A stretch of DNA of 64,000 bases from Marinomonas lutimaris (GCF_019426345.1 NZ_JAHLLW010000014.1:44388-108387), one strand, 5' to 3'; positions 14,944 through 24,863 are shown, counted from the stretch's first letter. Notes: a model not told the origin generated them from the sequence alone. Numbers and translations are program-made.

Positions 14944-17364
14944 TTATAACTCTTCATCTCTGACAAATATCGAACGATTTGTCGGGAAAATAATTTTATC
15001 GGCTGGCACAGCAGGAGAAAAATAGTAGCCTTGTATGATCTCGCACCCTTTTGATTGTAAATAATCAAATTGAGCTTGAGTTTCCACACCCTCAACCACG
15101 ATGACTAAATCCATATTGCTAGCGAGCTGTAGAATTGTATCTGTCATTTGGCGTTGTGCTTTGTCTTCGGGTAGACGATTGATAAAGCTGCGATCAATTT
15201 TTAACGTATCCCAAGGCAATATAGCAACATAGGAAAGTGAAGAATATCCTGTACCAAAGTCATCGATTGCTAACTGAATACCCAAGGCTTTTAGCGCAAC
15301 AAGTTGAGGAATGACGTCTTGCTCACGCTCAATAAACGAGGACTCCGTTAACTCAAGTTGTAACATCGAAGCAGGTAAGCGACTTTTTAACAAAGTATGT
15401 TTGACCGTATTCATAAATTGACCAAAACGCAGCTGATGAGCGGACACATTCACCGACATTTTAATATCCTTTATACCGCTATCAAGCCAAGCTTTACCCT
15501 GCTTACAGGCGGTCAACAAAACCCATTCACCAAGCTTTTCAATTAAGCCCATTTCTTCTGCGACTGGGATAAACTCATCCGGTCCAATCCACCCTAGCTC
15601 GGCATCATACCAACGCACTAAAGCCTCAACACCAACAATTTTTTTCGTGGCGCTGGCGTATTGAGGTTGGTAGAAAACTTGTAATTGTTCGGCTTCAAGT
15701 GCCTGCTTTAGCTTCACACTCAACTGTATTTTTCTCTGGCTCACACTAGTTAACTTTTCTTCATAATAGCCAATACTGCCTCGCCCCTCACTTTTAGCTG
15801 CATACAAAGCAGAATCAGCTTTTTGTAATATATCTCCTTTATCACTAGGGCCTTGAAAACTAACGCCTAAGGTTGCAGATACATAAATTTCACTTCCTTG
15901 TGGAAGCGTTATCACTGACTTGCAAGCACCTTGAATAGTTTGGCTTAATTGATCAATCACCTCTTTATCTGATGTAACAATCAAGACCGCAAATTCATCA
16001 CCACCTGTTCGGCACACATGAGCCGTAAATGTCGGAATGCTACTTAACGTGCCCAACAATCGCTGGCCAACCACAGACAACACCATGTCACCTGCACCAT
16101 GCCCATAACTGTCATTTACATCTTTAAAATGATCGAGATCGACAACAATCAAACATATGCTCTCTGCAGAAAGGTCGGTGATTATCTCATCCAATACACG
16201 CCTATTCTCTAAGCCTGTTAATGGGTCATGGCGCGCTAAGTAAAAAAGTTCATTTTGTGTTTCCTTCAGCTCATCTATGTTTACTAATGAATAAACATAG
16301 GTTTCAGCCTGACTAGATTCAGCGCCAACAGGTGTAATTGTCAATAATCCTTGAGAAGCCTTACCAAACTTAACCTCGCCACGCCAATGACCACTTTTAT
16401 CAATAGGGAGCATATCTGAATCTGCGGATGAAAAGAGTGTATGAATAGGTGTCACGCCAGGAATTAACCCTTTAGATAGACCAACCATAGAGCAAAACGC
16501 AGGATTCGCCTTGATAATCAGACCACTTGTATCAACAACTGCAAGACCTTCTTTTACGTTATTAAACACGGTAGCGGCTTGCTTCAGGCCATAATTTTTC
16601 TCGGATAATTCACGTTTCAGCTGACGGTTAATCGTAAATAATGAAGACCATTTTACCGTGTCGTTTGCTAGGTAAGCAGACAAAGAACGATGGCCTATGA
16701 TGGCAAAAAAGATGAGAGGAATACTAAAGGAACAAGCCATGACTATTTTGCCACTCAATCCGCCGATAACAATATCAAGCACGACAGGATTGATGCCGAA
16801 AGCAATAAATGGGAACAGCACACCATCTAGACACAAGGTAAAAATAAACAGCAAAATATAAACAGCAGTCGTCACTGGATAAGACCATTGACGTTTTTTC
16901 ACTGCATCAAAGCAATAAAACAGAAACAGCAGCTCCGCAATAATCAGCGAGCCACCTAATATAATAAAAGCAATAGAGACATCAAATAATGCTGCAGAAA
17001 TACTGTGAGGGTTGATGATGCCTGGTGTCGTAAGAATTTTGCCCACCAGCAAGGACAGCGATACATTGAACACATTAACCAACACAACAAGGCGTACTAA
17101 ATGGCGAAGTATAAAAATGTCTCGTTCAACAAACACAAACAGAACAGATGCCATCATAAAAGCACCGTAACAAAGATTTCCGCCAGAAATATTAATCTTT
17201 TCTGTAATTGGAAGGCTGTACACATTGCCAAAAAAGCCACCAATTAGCAGTACTAAAGCAATGTAAGTATAAAAAGATGTGCGCCGTAAGCTACCGCTAA
17301 GAAAAGAAAAATACAGAGGAAAAATAGAAAATAGAATTACCTGAGCAAGAAGCAGTACGACCAT
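14944..17364 (-). CDS. Membrane PAS-GGDEF-EAL cyclic-di-GMP enzyme
   Basis: Dual-domain c-di-GMP protein. The N-terminal 250 residues hold about seven membrane segments, a multi-TM sensor of MASE-like or VUPS-like type that I cannot name more exactly. A PAS domain follows (VFNNVKEGLAVVDTSGLIIKA), then GGDEF with the motif GGDEF intact and no RxxD site, then EAL with intact residues (GVEALVRW, NVSAHQL, ELTESS, IDDFGTGYSSLSY, EGVET). Phosphodiesterase activity is likely and cyclase activity possible. I chose ATG 17364, with AAGG ten bases upstream; a GTG at 17493 would add 43 residues without a good site. It is divergent from the DUF2892 gene. Confidence 0.93.
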   Translation of the reverse strand: MVVLLLAQVILFSIFPLYFSFLSGSLRRTSFYTYIALVLLIGGFFGNVYSLPITEKINISGGNLCYGAFMMASVLFVFVERDIFILRHLVRLVVLVNVFNVSLSLLVGKILTTPGIINPHSISAALFDVSIAFIILGGSLIIAELLFLFYCFDAVKKRQWSYPVTTAVYILLFIFTLCLDGVLFPFIAFGINPVVLDIVIGGLSGKIVMACSFSIPLIFFAIIGHRSLSAYLANDTVKWSSLFTINRQLKRELSEKNYGLKQAATVFNNVKEGLAVVDTSGLIIKANPAFCSMVGLSKGLIPGVTPIHTLFSSADSDMLPIDKSGHWRGEVKFGKASQGLLTITPVGAESSQAETYVYSLVNIDELKETQNELFYLARHDPLTGLENRRVLDEIITDLSAESICLIVVDLDHFKDVNDSYGHGAGDMVLSVVGQRLLGTLSSIPTFTAHVCRTGGDEFAVLIVTSDKEVIDQLSQTIQGACKSVITLPQGSEIYVSATLGVSFQGPSDKGDILQKADSALYAAKSEGRGSIGYYEEKLTSVSQRKIQLSVKLKQALEAEQLQVFYQPQYASATKKIVGVEALVRWYDAELGWIGPDEFIPVAEEMGLIEKLGEWVLLTACKQGKAWLDSGIKDIKMSVNVSAHQLRFGQFMNTVKHTLLKSRLPASMLQLELTESSFIEREQDVIPQLVALKALGIQLAIDDFGTGYSSLSYVAILPWDTLKIDRSFINRLPEDKAQRQMTDTILQLASNMDLVIVVEGVETQAQFDYLQSKGCEIIQGYYFSPAVPADKIIFPTNRSIFVRDEEL

Positions 17365-17642
17365 AAAAGCATAACCTTGTATTAGAACGGTAAAGTCTAT
17401 CCTAAAACCATAGAAGTGATTAGCACGTATAACGAAAAACAACCTACACCTGAAAAAGCATAGTCTATGAGCTTCTAAAAAAACATTGCTCACAATAAAT
17501 TATCAAAGGAGTTTAATAAAATTAAACTGCTCAGACTTACATTGCGATGCAATTCCTTACAGTCTTAATCTTGTTTCTTATCTGCCCAAAGTCGACTATC
17601 TCATAGTAGTCGATATATTAATCAATAAGAGGCCGTCCCAAA

Positions 17643-17858
17643 ATGAAGAAAAACTTACACCCTTTAGATAGAGCGATTCGAGGTGTTGTTGGGATTGTGT
17701 TTACTGGTTTTGCTGTTTTCAACGGCGACTATCTACAGGAACCCATTTTAGAGGTACTCATAGGTATATTTGGCGCCCTCAATTTAATATCTCTACTGTT
17801 TGGATGGTGTCCCGTCTACCATTTTGCAGGTATTAGTACTGAGAAAAGTAAAAAATAA
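17643..17858 (+). CDS. DUF2892 (YgaP-like TM domain) membrane protein
   Basis: 71-residue inner-membrane protein with two hydrophobic helices (GVVGIVFTGFAVF and VLIGIFGALNLISLLFG), the NLISLLFGWCPVY block and the N-terminal DRAIRGVVG pattern of the DUF2892 family, which forms the membrane part of YgaP rhodanese. There is no rhodanese domain here. AAGAGG lies nine bases before ATG 17643. It lies 26 bp upstream of a GGDEF-EAL gene and may be co-transcribed with it. Confidence 0.85.
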   Translation: MKKNLHPLDRAIRGVVGIVFTGFAVFNGDYLQEPILEVLIGIFGALNLISLLFGWCPVYHFAGISTEKSKK

Positions 17859-17884
17859 AAATACGCTTATCTTTCAAGGTTTTT

Positions 17885-19852
17885 ATGCCACCACTATCAG
17901 AATTGCAAAGGGATAAATCTTTTCGCTTAAAGTTGATAATGATTTGTCTGAGTGTTGCGTTATCTGTCTCTACAATTTATGTGGTTGTATCTTATCGCCT
18001 TGCCGCTGACTTAGGATTAAAAACAGAACTGGATTCACTGCACCGCCAAGCCATGCTACTGCAAGGCGAACTTCTATTAACAGATAAAGAAGATTCAAAA
18101 GAACGGGTATCTGAGCTTATCGAACTGGTGTATTTCAATGATAATTTAGACTCATCAGAATTTTACTTAAACCTCTCCGGCCCGAATTTACAGTGGTCTA
18201 TTACTAATAAAATATCCCCCTTTCAGTTAGAACGTTTGATGCCAGCATTAGCATCACATACCTACAAGCGTATGCCTATGAAAGATATGCCGAACGGTGT
18301 GGAAGTATTGGACGATAAGCAATTTATTTGGCAGATGATTCTAGGAGAGCAATACCAAATCACCATTATTAAGACCTCGAAAAATATCGATGACACGCTA
18401 AATTTTGTCATGAAACGCCTAATCATTACCTCCATTATCGTCTTCTGGTTAGCAACTTGGTTCGCCCTCACCCTATCATCGTGGATGAATAAACGTGTTC
18501 AGGGTAAAAACGATGCACTTGCTCATTTGGCCACTCATGATTCGTTAACAGGCCTACCTAACAGACTATTTCTGACCAATATGATGCAAAACGTCATCCC
18601 CAACCCAATAGACACAAAACCGTTAAAATCAGGTTATATTGACAAATTAGCGCTTCAGCAAGCTAGCCTCTTCGTTATTGATTTGGATAAATTCAAAGAA
18701 GTAAACGACTCATTTGGGCATGCGGCGGGGGACACGCTATTGATAAAAGTAGCGCAGAAACTAAAGCAAGCGCTAAATGAAACACAAACTCTTGTTCGTA
18801 TTGGCGGCGATGAATTTATTATTTGGTCTCCTGAATTAAGCATAGAAGAAGCCTATAAATTGGTTCAGAAGTTAATACTTATCTGCAATGAGCCGGTTAT
18901 GGTAAACAATCTTTCAATCAGTACAGGAGCCAGCATAGGTTTTTCACACTACCCAAGCCACGCAATAGATGCTGAATCCCTAATCATTTGCGCGGATACC
19001 GCCATGCATGAAGCAAAGCAAAAACGCAGTGGTTGGAGTATGTTTAGTGAAAGTAATAAAAAGTGCGGTCGCCAACGTTTAAAATTGCGTGCGGATCTCG
19101 ATAATGCATTATCAGACAGACAAATTAAACTGCACTATCAGCCAAAAGTGTCACTTAGAAATGGCCATATTATTGGCGTAGAAGCATTAGCTCGTTGGCA
19201 TCATCCCACCGATGGACTTCTTGCTCCAATACACTTTATTGACCTTATAGAGCAAAGTGGACGCGTTCAAGAGTTTGGACGCTATGTAATTCTAAATGCC
19301 ATTGAACAACTTGATATTTGGCACACTCAGGGCATATTGACACCAATCGCGATCAACCTATCACCATACAACTTACTTGACCCAAGTCTATTAGAATTCA
19401 CCATTACGCTGCTTAAAAAGCATAAAATTGATCCAAGTAAACTAGAAATAGAACTAATCGAATCTTCTACCAGCATTAACATAGATGACATATCGAGTCG
19501 TTTAAGTGACTTTAAAAATGCTGGAATCAAATTGGCCATAGACGATTTTGGGACAGGTATGAGCTCTCTGTCTTATATCAGCAATCTCAATGTAAACCAC
19601 ATAAAAATTGATCGCTCTTTTACCAATGGCATCGAACAAGATTCTAAAAAACAAGCTGTTGTGTCTACTGCCATCATGCTGGCGAATTCTTTTGGCAGCG
19701 AAGCTATTGCAGAAGGCATCGAGAATAAAACTCAAGCCGATATGCTGATCAAAATGGGTTGTCTTTACGGACAGGGCTATTATTACGCCAAACCAATGAC
19801 GGCAGATAACATACAAGCCATGTTACAGGTTGATGCTATTCTACCGCTCTAA
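17885..19852 (+). CDS. Membrane GGDEF-EAL protein
   Basis: 655-residue c-di-GMP enzyme. TM1 at about residues 17-37, a periplasmic sensor domain to about 180, TM2 (RLIITSIIVFWLATWFAL), then GGDEF starting ATHDSLTGLPNRLFL with an intact GGDEF motif (RIGGDEFIIW) and no RxxD site. The EAL domain has GVEALARWHHPTDG, NLSPYNL, IELIESS (ELTES in most members), IDDFGTGMSSLSY and EGIENK. Catalytic residues for hydrolysis are all present; the Thr-to-Ile change is mild. AAGG is five bases before ATG 17885. It has a different periplasmic domain from the two other membrane GGDEF proteins in this block. Confidence 0.93.
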   Translation: MPPLSELQRDKSFRLKLIMICLSVALSVSTIYVVVSYRLAADLGLKTELDSLHRQAMLLQGELLLTDKEDSKERVSELIELVYFNDNLDSSEFYLNLSGPNLQWSITNKISPFQLERLMPALASHTYKRMPMKDMPNGVEVLDDKQFIWQMILGEQYQITIIKTSKNIDDTLNFVMKRLIITSIIVFWLATWFALTLSSWMNKRVQGKNDALAHLATHDSLTGLPNRLFLTNMMQNVIPNPIDTKPLKSGYIDKLALQQASLFVIDLDKFKEVNDSFGHAAGDTLLIKVAQKLKQALNETQTLVRIGGDEFIIWSPELSIEEAYKLVQKLILICNEPVMVNNLSISTGASIGFSHYPSHAIDAESLIICADTAMHEAKQKRSGWSMFSESNKKCGRQRLKLRADLDNALSDRQIKLHYQPKVSLRNGHIIGVEALARWHHPTDGLLAPIHFIDLIEQSGRVQEFGRYVILNAIEQLDIWHTQGILTPIAINLSPYNLLDPSLLEFTITLLKKHKIDPSKLEIELIESSTSINIDDISSRLSDFKNAGIKLAIDDFGTGMSSLSYISNLNVNHIKIDRSFTNGIEQDSKKQAVVSTAIMLANSFGSEAIAEGIENKTQADMLIKMGCLYGQGYYYAKPMTADNIQAMLQVDAILPL

Positions 19853-20058
19853 CTTGGTCCCATCTTTTTTAGTCTCCAATAATTCCAAAGCTACACTGGT
19901 CTGTCTTACGCTATTATTCTAATGCCCACCTCCGCCCTAAAGAACAAGACATCAGTGTGCCATTCACACAATGCTAAACTTTGTTAATAGCTCATTCCTT
20001 CAAATGCAAGAATCGGGATAAATTCAAGCCGCCTTTAACCACTAAAAAAATTAGCGGA

Positions 20059-21231
20059 TTAAGCATAAGCTGAATTTTGAAAAGACAGTCCCTTCAAAAG
20101 ACCATATTGACATTCTCTCGAATAGACGTGTTGTAATAACGTATTAACAGCACTACTTTTTTCAAAAAAATCAGGTAATAACTTATCAATAAGAGCCTGA
20201 TCACCGACGCTTTTTGCATTTAACATCATCTTTGCTAATTCATAGCTGCGGTTATATTGTGTATTCAGCTCATCGTACACATCAACATCGACACTGCTGA
20301 TAATCTCCAACAAGAACTTCCCTGTCGGGGCATATTCTGCTTCAAATGGTACGATTCTATTGTTACTTGTCATGTATAGGGAAGAATGGACTTTCCTCAC
20401 CCATTCAATATAGTCGATCATCGCCTTGTAGATATACCCATGGAGAAAAGTTGACCATACGTGCTTTTCATTTATAAATTCGATAAAAGAAGATAACGCT
20501 AATGGCTTGCTTATGTAATAACCTTGTACATGCTCGCATCCGATCCCCATCAAATATCCTATAATATCTGGGTTTTCTACGCCTTCAGCAATAGAGTCCA
20601 TGTTAAGTTGATGTGCTAGTTTCACGCTGTGGTCCAAAAGAGTCAGTCCATCTGGCGTGGCCATAGCATTGCTTGTAATACTAAAGTCTATTTTTAACGC
20701 TGTGAAAGGTAGGTTTCTCAACTGCGCGAACGTAGCATAACCCGTACCAAAATCGTCAATAGCTAACCCTATATTATTGGCTTTCAACTCAGCAATTTGT
20801 TGTAAACCAGTATCGCTAAGCGATAAGACAGAACTCTCTGTCAATTCAATTTTTATTTTTGAATGTTTCACACCAGAATCATGGATAAGATGAAATAATG
20901 TAGGCAGGAAGGTATTGTCACTTAGGTCTTTAGCAGAAATATTCAGCGATGAGACAATCGAATCATCCGTCTCAAAAATCTTTTTTTGATCCGCTAAAAA
21001 ACGTGGGATCATGGCTTTGGTTATCTCAGTTATAAAACCTGTTTCTTCAGCAAAAGGGATAAAATCACCAGCGAAAACAAGCTCTCCATTGCTTCTTTGC
21101 CATCGAATAAGCGCTTCTGCGCCATCTATTTTTCCAGATCTTAACGACAGGATAGGCTGATAATGAAAGATAAATTCATTGTTTTTTAATGCATCAGATA
21201 AACATTTAACCGTTAATTCATCGCTAACCAT
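20059..21231 (-). CDS. Soluble EAL phosphodiesterase with C-terminal helical domain
   Basis: Predicted c-di-GMP phosphodiesterase without a GGDEF domain or membrane spans. The EAL domain covers residues 1-245 with all key motifs (GAEALIRW, LNISAKDL, IELTESS, IDDFGTGYATFAQL, AEGVENP, QGYYISKPL). A C-terminal region of about 140 residues follows (HVWSTFLHGYIYKAMIDYIEW onward). Its helical spacing recalls a CZB zinc-binding domain, but the conserved Cys/His set is not clearly present, so that is only a resemblance. AAGGA lies seven bases upstream of ATG 21231. It is monocistronic and convergent with the preceding GGDEF-EAL gene. Confidence 0.9.
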   Translation of the reverse strand: MVSDELTVKCLSDALKNNEFIFHYQPILSLRSGKIDGAEALIRWQRSNGELVFAGDFIPFAEETGFITEITKAMIPRFLADQKKIFETDDSIVSSLNISAKDLSDNTFLPTLFHLIHDSGVKHSKIKIELTESSVLSLSDTGLQQIAELKANNIGLAIDDFGTGYATFAQLRNLPFTALKIDFSITSNAMATPDGLTLLDHSVKLAHQLNMDSIAEGVENPDIIGYLMGIGCEHVQGYYISKPLALSSFIEFINEKHVWSTFLHGYIYKAMIDYIEWVRKVHSSLYMTSNNRIVPFEAEYAPTGKFLLEIISSVDVDVYDELNTQYNRSYELAKMMLNAKSVGDQALIDKLLPDFFEKSSAVNTLLQHVYSRECQYGLLKGLSFQNSAYA

Positions 21232-21529
21232 ACAATAATCCTTGATATCTCATCAGCCTAATACTTTAAGTGCACACATACCCGAACATATTCAATCGCT
21301 ACGCATTGTCACCAAAGCAGAGCCGATAAAACTCCATCGCCAAACATATTAGAATCCTTTTTCATTTTTCACCAGAACAAAAAGTACCCTGCCTATAAAT
21401 TCAGTAATCTGACTCACTGGGCTTTTGTAATTGTTCTTACTTAAGCCATCGACCAAACCATGGTAATACCTAAGACGATAAAGAGAGAAAATGACACATT
21501 AAAGTTAAGAGCTCATATTAAGACCAAAA
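21232..21529. other. Spacer without recognised gene
   Basis: About 300 bp between the EAL gene start and the terminator of the SHOCT gene. I see no open frame of note, RNA gene or clear promoter here. Confidence 0.5.
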
Positions 21530-21560
21530 AAAAGAGAGGCTCATCGTGAGCCTCTCTTTT
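21530..21560 (-). terminator. Terminator of the SHOCT gene
   Basis: 14-bp perfect stem (AAAAGAGAGGCTCA at 21530-21543, complement at 21547-21560), 3-nt loop. On the minus strand the right arm ends in TTTTTTTT (with flanking A-run complement). Confidence 0.9.
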
Positions 21561-21583
21561 CATATTAGTAACAATCTATTCAA

Positions 21584-22378
21584 TCAAATGCGATTCAGTA
21601 GATCGGTCTTTTTTGAATTATATTCGTTATCCGAAATTGCGCCCATATCTCGCAATTTCGCTAATTTTTCAATCAACTGGATAACTTCATCGACCGATGC
21701 TGTATTCGTCAAGTTCTGAGGCGTTTGCATTGCAGGAGCCTGCGTAAACGCCATTGGCGCAGGCGCAGCCACAAAGTTGTTTTGTGGTGCTGGTTGTTGT
21801 GGCGCTTGAATATGGGCATTTGAATTAGATGAACCTGGCCCCGAAACAATGGGTAAGGTATTCACAGGAATCGTGCCGTATTGGCTGGAAAAAGTCAGTG
21901 AAGAATTACCGCCCTGCTGCTGGCTAATGCCACCGATGTTATTGTCTAACGTATCGTAAACCGTCACATTGCCGTTCACTTCAACCGCAAGGCGATTCGG
22001 AAAAATAGCATAACGAGTGCTGTTTTGTGCACCGCTGCTAAAAGGCTGGCCAAGATCGCCCGGCCACCATTGATTACTGGATTTCGATCCCTTTGGTAAC
22101 GGCATGAATACTTGCATATTGGCAAGGCCATTAGCCAATTCATTACACAAGTTATCCACTGTCGATTTCAAACCATAGTTGAACATATCTCCAACCATGG
22201 TCATTCCGCCACGCATCCACTGACCGCCACCGCCTAGCTCAGGGCAGTTGAACTGCGCCATCGAACCACTACCGTTGTTTACGGCAATCAGCATGTGCAT
22301 CACTGCATCAAAGCTTAGGTTGTAACGACGGGAAAGGGAATTAACTAGGTTTTGTCCATCTTGCGTTAAATTTTGCAT
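21584..22378 (-). CDS. SHOCT-domain protein of unknown function
   Basis: 264 residues. The N-terminal 130 residues look globular (SRRYNLSFDAVMHMLIAV, and a Gly-rich stretch around GGGGQWMRGG). A low-complexity linker rich in Pro, Ala and Gln (about 185-225) precedes a C-terminal SHOCT motif (IEKLAKLRDMGAISDNEYNSKK). SHOCT is a short oligomerisation or targeting helix pair found at the ends of unrelated proteins. The N-terminal part resembles conserved proteobacterial SHOCT proteins, but I know no function. No signal peptide or TM. Own terminator, so monocistronic. Confidence 0.8.
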   Translation of the reverse strand: MQNLTQDGQNLVNSLSRRYNLSFDAVMHMLIAVNNGSGSMAQFNCPELGGGGQWMRGGMTMVGDMFNYGLKSTVDNLCNELANGLANMQVFMPLPKGSKSSNQWWPGDLGQPFSSGAQNSTRYAIFPNRLAVEVNGNVTVYDTLDNNIGGISQQQGGNSSLTFSSQYGTIPVNTLPIVSGPGSSNSNAHIQAPQQPAPQNNFVAAPAPMAFTQAPAMQTPQNLTNTASVDEVIQLIEKLAKLRDMGAISDNEYNSKKTDLLNRI

Positions 22379-22619
22379 GGTAAAGCTCTCTAAATAAGAC
22401 GTAGAGCTGTTCTCTTTTATCTAGCCGCTGCAAAAAAAGGCAAACATCGCCTAGTACATGGACACAAACAAAGAGTAGGTTGCAGCATCATGCTGGCCAA
22501 CAGGTTTCGTAGACCTCTACTCTAACACAGACACGTCTTACAAAATCGTGACAAGCAGCAGAATAGACGCAAATAACTGTTTATTTTTCGAACACATCTT
22601 ATTTGTCGCCAATAAAAAA

Positions 22620-22650
22620 AAGAGGCAAGTCATTTGATGACTTGTCTCTT
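22620..22650 (-). terminator. Terminator of yghU
   Basis: 13-bp stem with one G-U (arms 22620-22632 and 22638-22650), 5-nt loop. Read on the minus strand it is followed by eight T. Confidence 0.9.
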
Positions 22651-22680
22651 AGTATAAATGCGCCATTACAGGTTTATATT

Positions 22681-23544
22681 TTATTCAATAAGACCGTCGA
22701 AATCAGTGGCATCGTGACGCTCTTGAAGCTTAACTCCATCACCAAAAGCTTTATTTACAATTCGACCGCGCTGTACCGCTGGGCGCTGCTCAATCGCTTT
22801 TGCCCAACGTAAGACATTCTTATAACTAGCAACGTCTAAGAACTCAGCCGCGCTGTACAAATTACCTAATACTAAACTGCCATACCAAGGCCAAATCGCG
22901 ATATCAGCGATAGAATACTCTTCGCCTGCTATGTATGTATTATTCGCTAACTGCTTATCTAACACATCTAATTGGCGCTTGATCTCCATGGTAAAACGGT
23001 CAATAGGATACTGCATCTTGGTCGGTGCATAGGCGTAGAAGTGCCCAAATCCACCGCCTAAATATGGCGCAGAACCCATTTGCCAGAACAACCAGTTACG
23101 ACACTCCGTTTTTGCAGCTAAGTCTTTTGGCACCAAGGCATCAAATTTTTCAGCTAAATATTGCAGGATAGAACCAGACTCAAATACACGAGTCGGTGGC
23201 GTGGTACTGTGATCCATCAAAGCAGGGATTTTGGAGTTAGGATTGATCTCAACAAACCCTGAACCAAACTGATCGCCTTCACCAATGTTAATCAAGTAAG
23301 CATCGTATTCTGCTGCACTGATTCCCATAGCCAAAAGTTCTTCCAGCATGATAGTAACTTTTTGGCCATTCGGTGTCGCCAAGGAGTGTAGCTGTAATGA
23401 ATGCTTACCCACTGGCAGGACTTTTTCGTGTGTCGCACCTGCTATTGGACGGTTAGTACTGGCAAATTTACCGCCATTTTCAGCATCCCATGTCCAAACC
23501 TTCGGAGGAACGTAATCTTGATTCGATTTGGTATCAGAACTCAT
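22681..23544 (-). CDS. yghU: Glutathione S-transferase / disulfide reductase YghU
   Basis: Nu-class GST-like protein with glutathione-dependent disulfide-bond reductase activity in E. coli. 287 residues, the YghU length. The family signature KVWTWDAENGGKFASTNRPI at the N-terminus precedes a thioredoxin-fold domain (HSLATPNGQKVTIMLEE, then NPNSKIPAL and ESGSILQYLAEK). The all-helical C-terminal domain has YSIADIAIWPW. AGGAG sits six bases before ATG 23544. It is immediately downstream of fpr on the same strand (gap 67 bp), which with msrA nearby gives this stretch an oxidative-stress flavour. Confidence 0.95.
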   Translation of the reverse strand: MSSDTKSNQDYVPPKVWTWDAENGGKFASTNRPIAGATHEKVLPVGKHSLQLHSLATPNGQKVTIMLEELLAMGISAAEYDAYLINIGEGDQFGSGFVEINPNSKIPALMDHSTTPPTRVFESGSILQYLAEKFDALVPKDLAAKTECRNWLFWQMGSAPYLGGGFGHFYAYAPTKMQYPIDRFTMEIKRQLDVLDKQLANNTYIAGEEYSIADIAIWPWYGSLVLGNLYSAAEFLDVASYKNVLRWAKAIEQRPAVQRGRIVNKAFGDGVKLQERHDATDFDGLIE

Positions 23545-23580
23545 AAAATCTCCTAAAATTATTTGTCAACGAGAACATCT

Positions 23581-23628
23581 CTCGCTATTAATGTTCGACA
23601 AACGCTCGCTATTAATGTTCGACAAACG
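23581..23628. repeat. 24-bp perfect tandem duplication at the 3' end of fpr
   Basis: The 24 bp at 23581-23604 are repeated exactly at 23605-23628. The unit contains the last codons and stop of fpr; the copy nearer yghU lies after the stop, so it is untranslated. Confidence 0.92.
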
Positions 23629-24388
23629 CTCGCTCAATAACATAATCCCCTGGCACACCGATTTTTGGTGATTCTTTAAAACCAAGCTCATCAAGCAAAG
23701 CGGACGTGTCTTTTAACATACTTGGACTACCGCAAATCATGGCTCTGTCATGAGCAGGATTTAATTGAGGCAAACCAATATCTTCGGCCAATTTGCCACT
23801 GCGAATCAAATCGGTCAGGCGGCCTTGATTGCGGAACGGTTCACGCGTCACAGTTGGGTAATAGATTAGCTTGTCTCTTACTTGCTCGCCAAAAAATTCA
23901 TTTTCAGACAGTTCTTTTTCAATAAAGTCTGCATAAGCCAATTCACTCACATGGCGAACACCGTGAACCAGCACAATTTTTTCGTATTGCTCGTAGGCAT
24001 CAAAGTCTTGGATCACACTTAAAAAAGGCGCTAAACCTGTGCCAGTAGATAACAAATACAAGTTTTTGCCTGGGTGTAAATCACGAGTTACCAAAGTGCC
24101 AGTCGGTTTACGGCTTACTAAAACATCGTCGCCAACTTTTAAATGCTGCAAACGCGACGTTAACGGACCATTAGGTACTTTTATACTAAAAAACTCTAAA
24201 TGCTCTTCATAGTTAGGGCTAGCAATACTGTAAGCACGCATCAAAGGACGAGTTTCCGTTTCCAAGCCAATCATAACAAATTGACCATTATCGAAACGTA
24301 AGCTTGGATTGCGTGTGGTTTTGAAGCTGAATAAATTTTCATCCCAGTGGTGAACGCTTAAAACGCGCTCAGTAACAAATGCACTCAT
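23612..24388 (-). CDS. fpr: Ferredoxin/flavodoxin-NADP+ reductase
   Basis: FAD enzyme that moves electrons between NADPH and ferredoxin or flavodoxin. 258 residues, normal for bacterial subclass I Fpr. FAD-binding RAYSIASP and the phosphate loop are near residues 50-57, NADP motif LSTGTGLAPFLS, then AMICGSPSML. The C-terminus GDYVIERAFVEH is close to the Pseudomonas/Azotobacter form. Divergent from msrA across 475 bp. Its last eight codons lie in a tandem duplication. Confidence 0.95.
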   Translation of the reverse strand: MSAFVTERVLSVHHWDENLFSFKTTRNPSLRFDNGQFVMIGLETETRPLMRAYSIASPNYEEHLEFFSIKVPNGPLTSRLQHLKVGDDVLVSRKPTGTLVTRDLHPGKNLYLLSTGTGLAPFLSVIQDFDAYEQYEKIVLVHGVRHVSELAYADFIEKELSENEFFGEQVRDKLIYYPTVTREPFRNQGRLTDLIRSGKLAEDIGLPQLNPAHDRAMICGSPSMLKDTSALLDELGFKESPKIGVPGDYVIERAFVEH

Positions 24389-24863
24389 GACTACCCCATA
24401 AAAATTTGTAACAAAGAATATTTCTTTTCAAACCTCAAACCGCACAGCGGTAAAACTAGCTTACCTATCAGTACTAGCTAGCAGTGATCGTATCCATGAA
24501 CAGGAGAGTTGAATTGACTGATAAACATACTATAAGACAACTCTATATTTGTTTAATTGATTATCTAGATGTCTTTAATATGCTCAGCATATATACAGTC
24601 GAACAGCGACTAACCTTAGATGCCCAACTAGTCTGACATTCAAATGTACAAAAAATAGGTCATTAAGTAGGAAGATAACGTATTAAATTGGCTATTGCCT
24701 TAACTAGCATTCGAAATCTTCATATCCTTAACTGTTTACTTCTACTATATAAGCGTAAGAAAAATAGAAATAAGAAATAAGAAATACATAAGTGTAAGAA
24801 AAGCATTCCCCAGAACGTCAAAGTACGACGTAACATCTTTCTTATGACCAAAGGACATACTAA
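24389..24863. other. fpr-msrA intergenic region
   Basis: 475 bp without a convincing gene. A sigma-70-like element TTGAAT (24509-24514), 16-bp spacer, TATAAG (24531-24536) points toward msrA but is over 300 bp upstream of it, so a long leader or a small RNA is possible. A-rich short repeats of TAAGAAA lie at about 24757-24785. No hairpin of note. Confidence 0.35.

Noticed and set aside
17486..17671. Small plus-strand frame overlapping the start of the GGDEF-EAL gene
   Set aside because: Runs into the DUF2892 start, has no family pattern and looks like chance.
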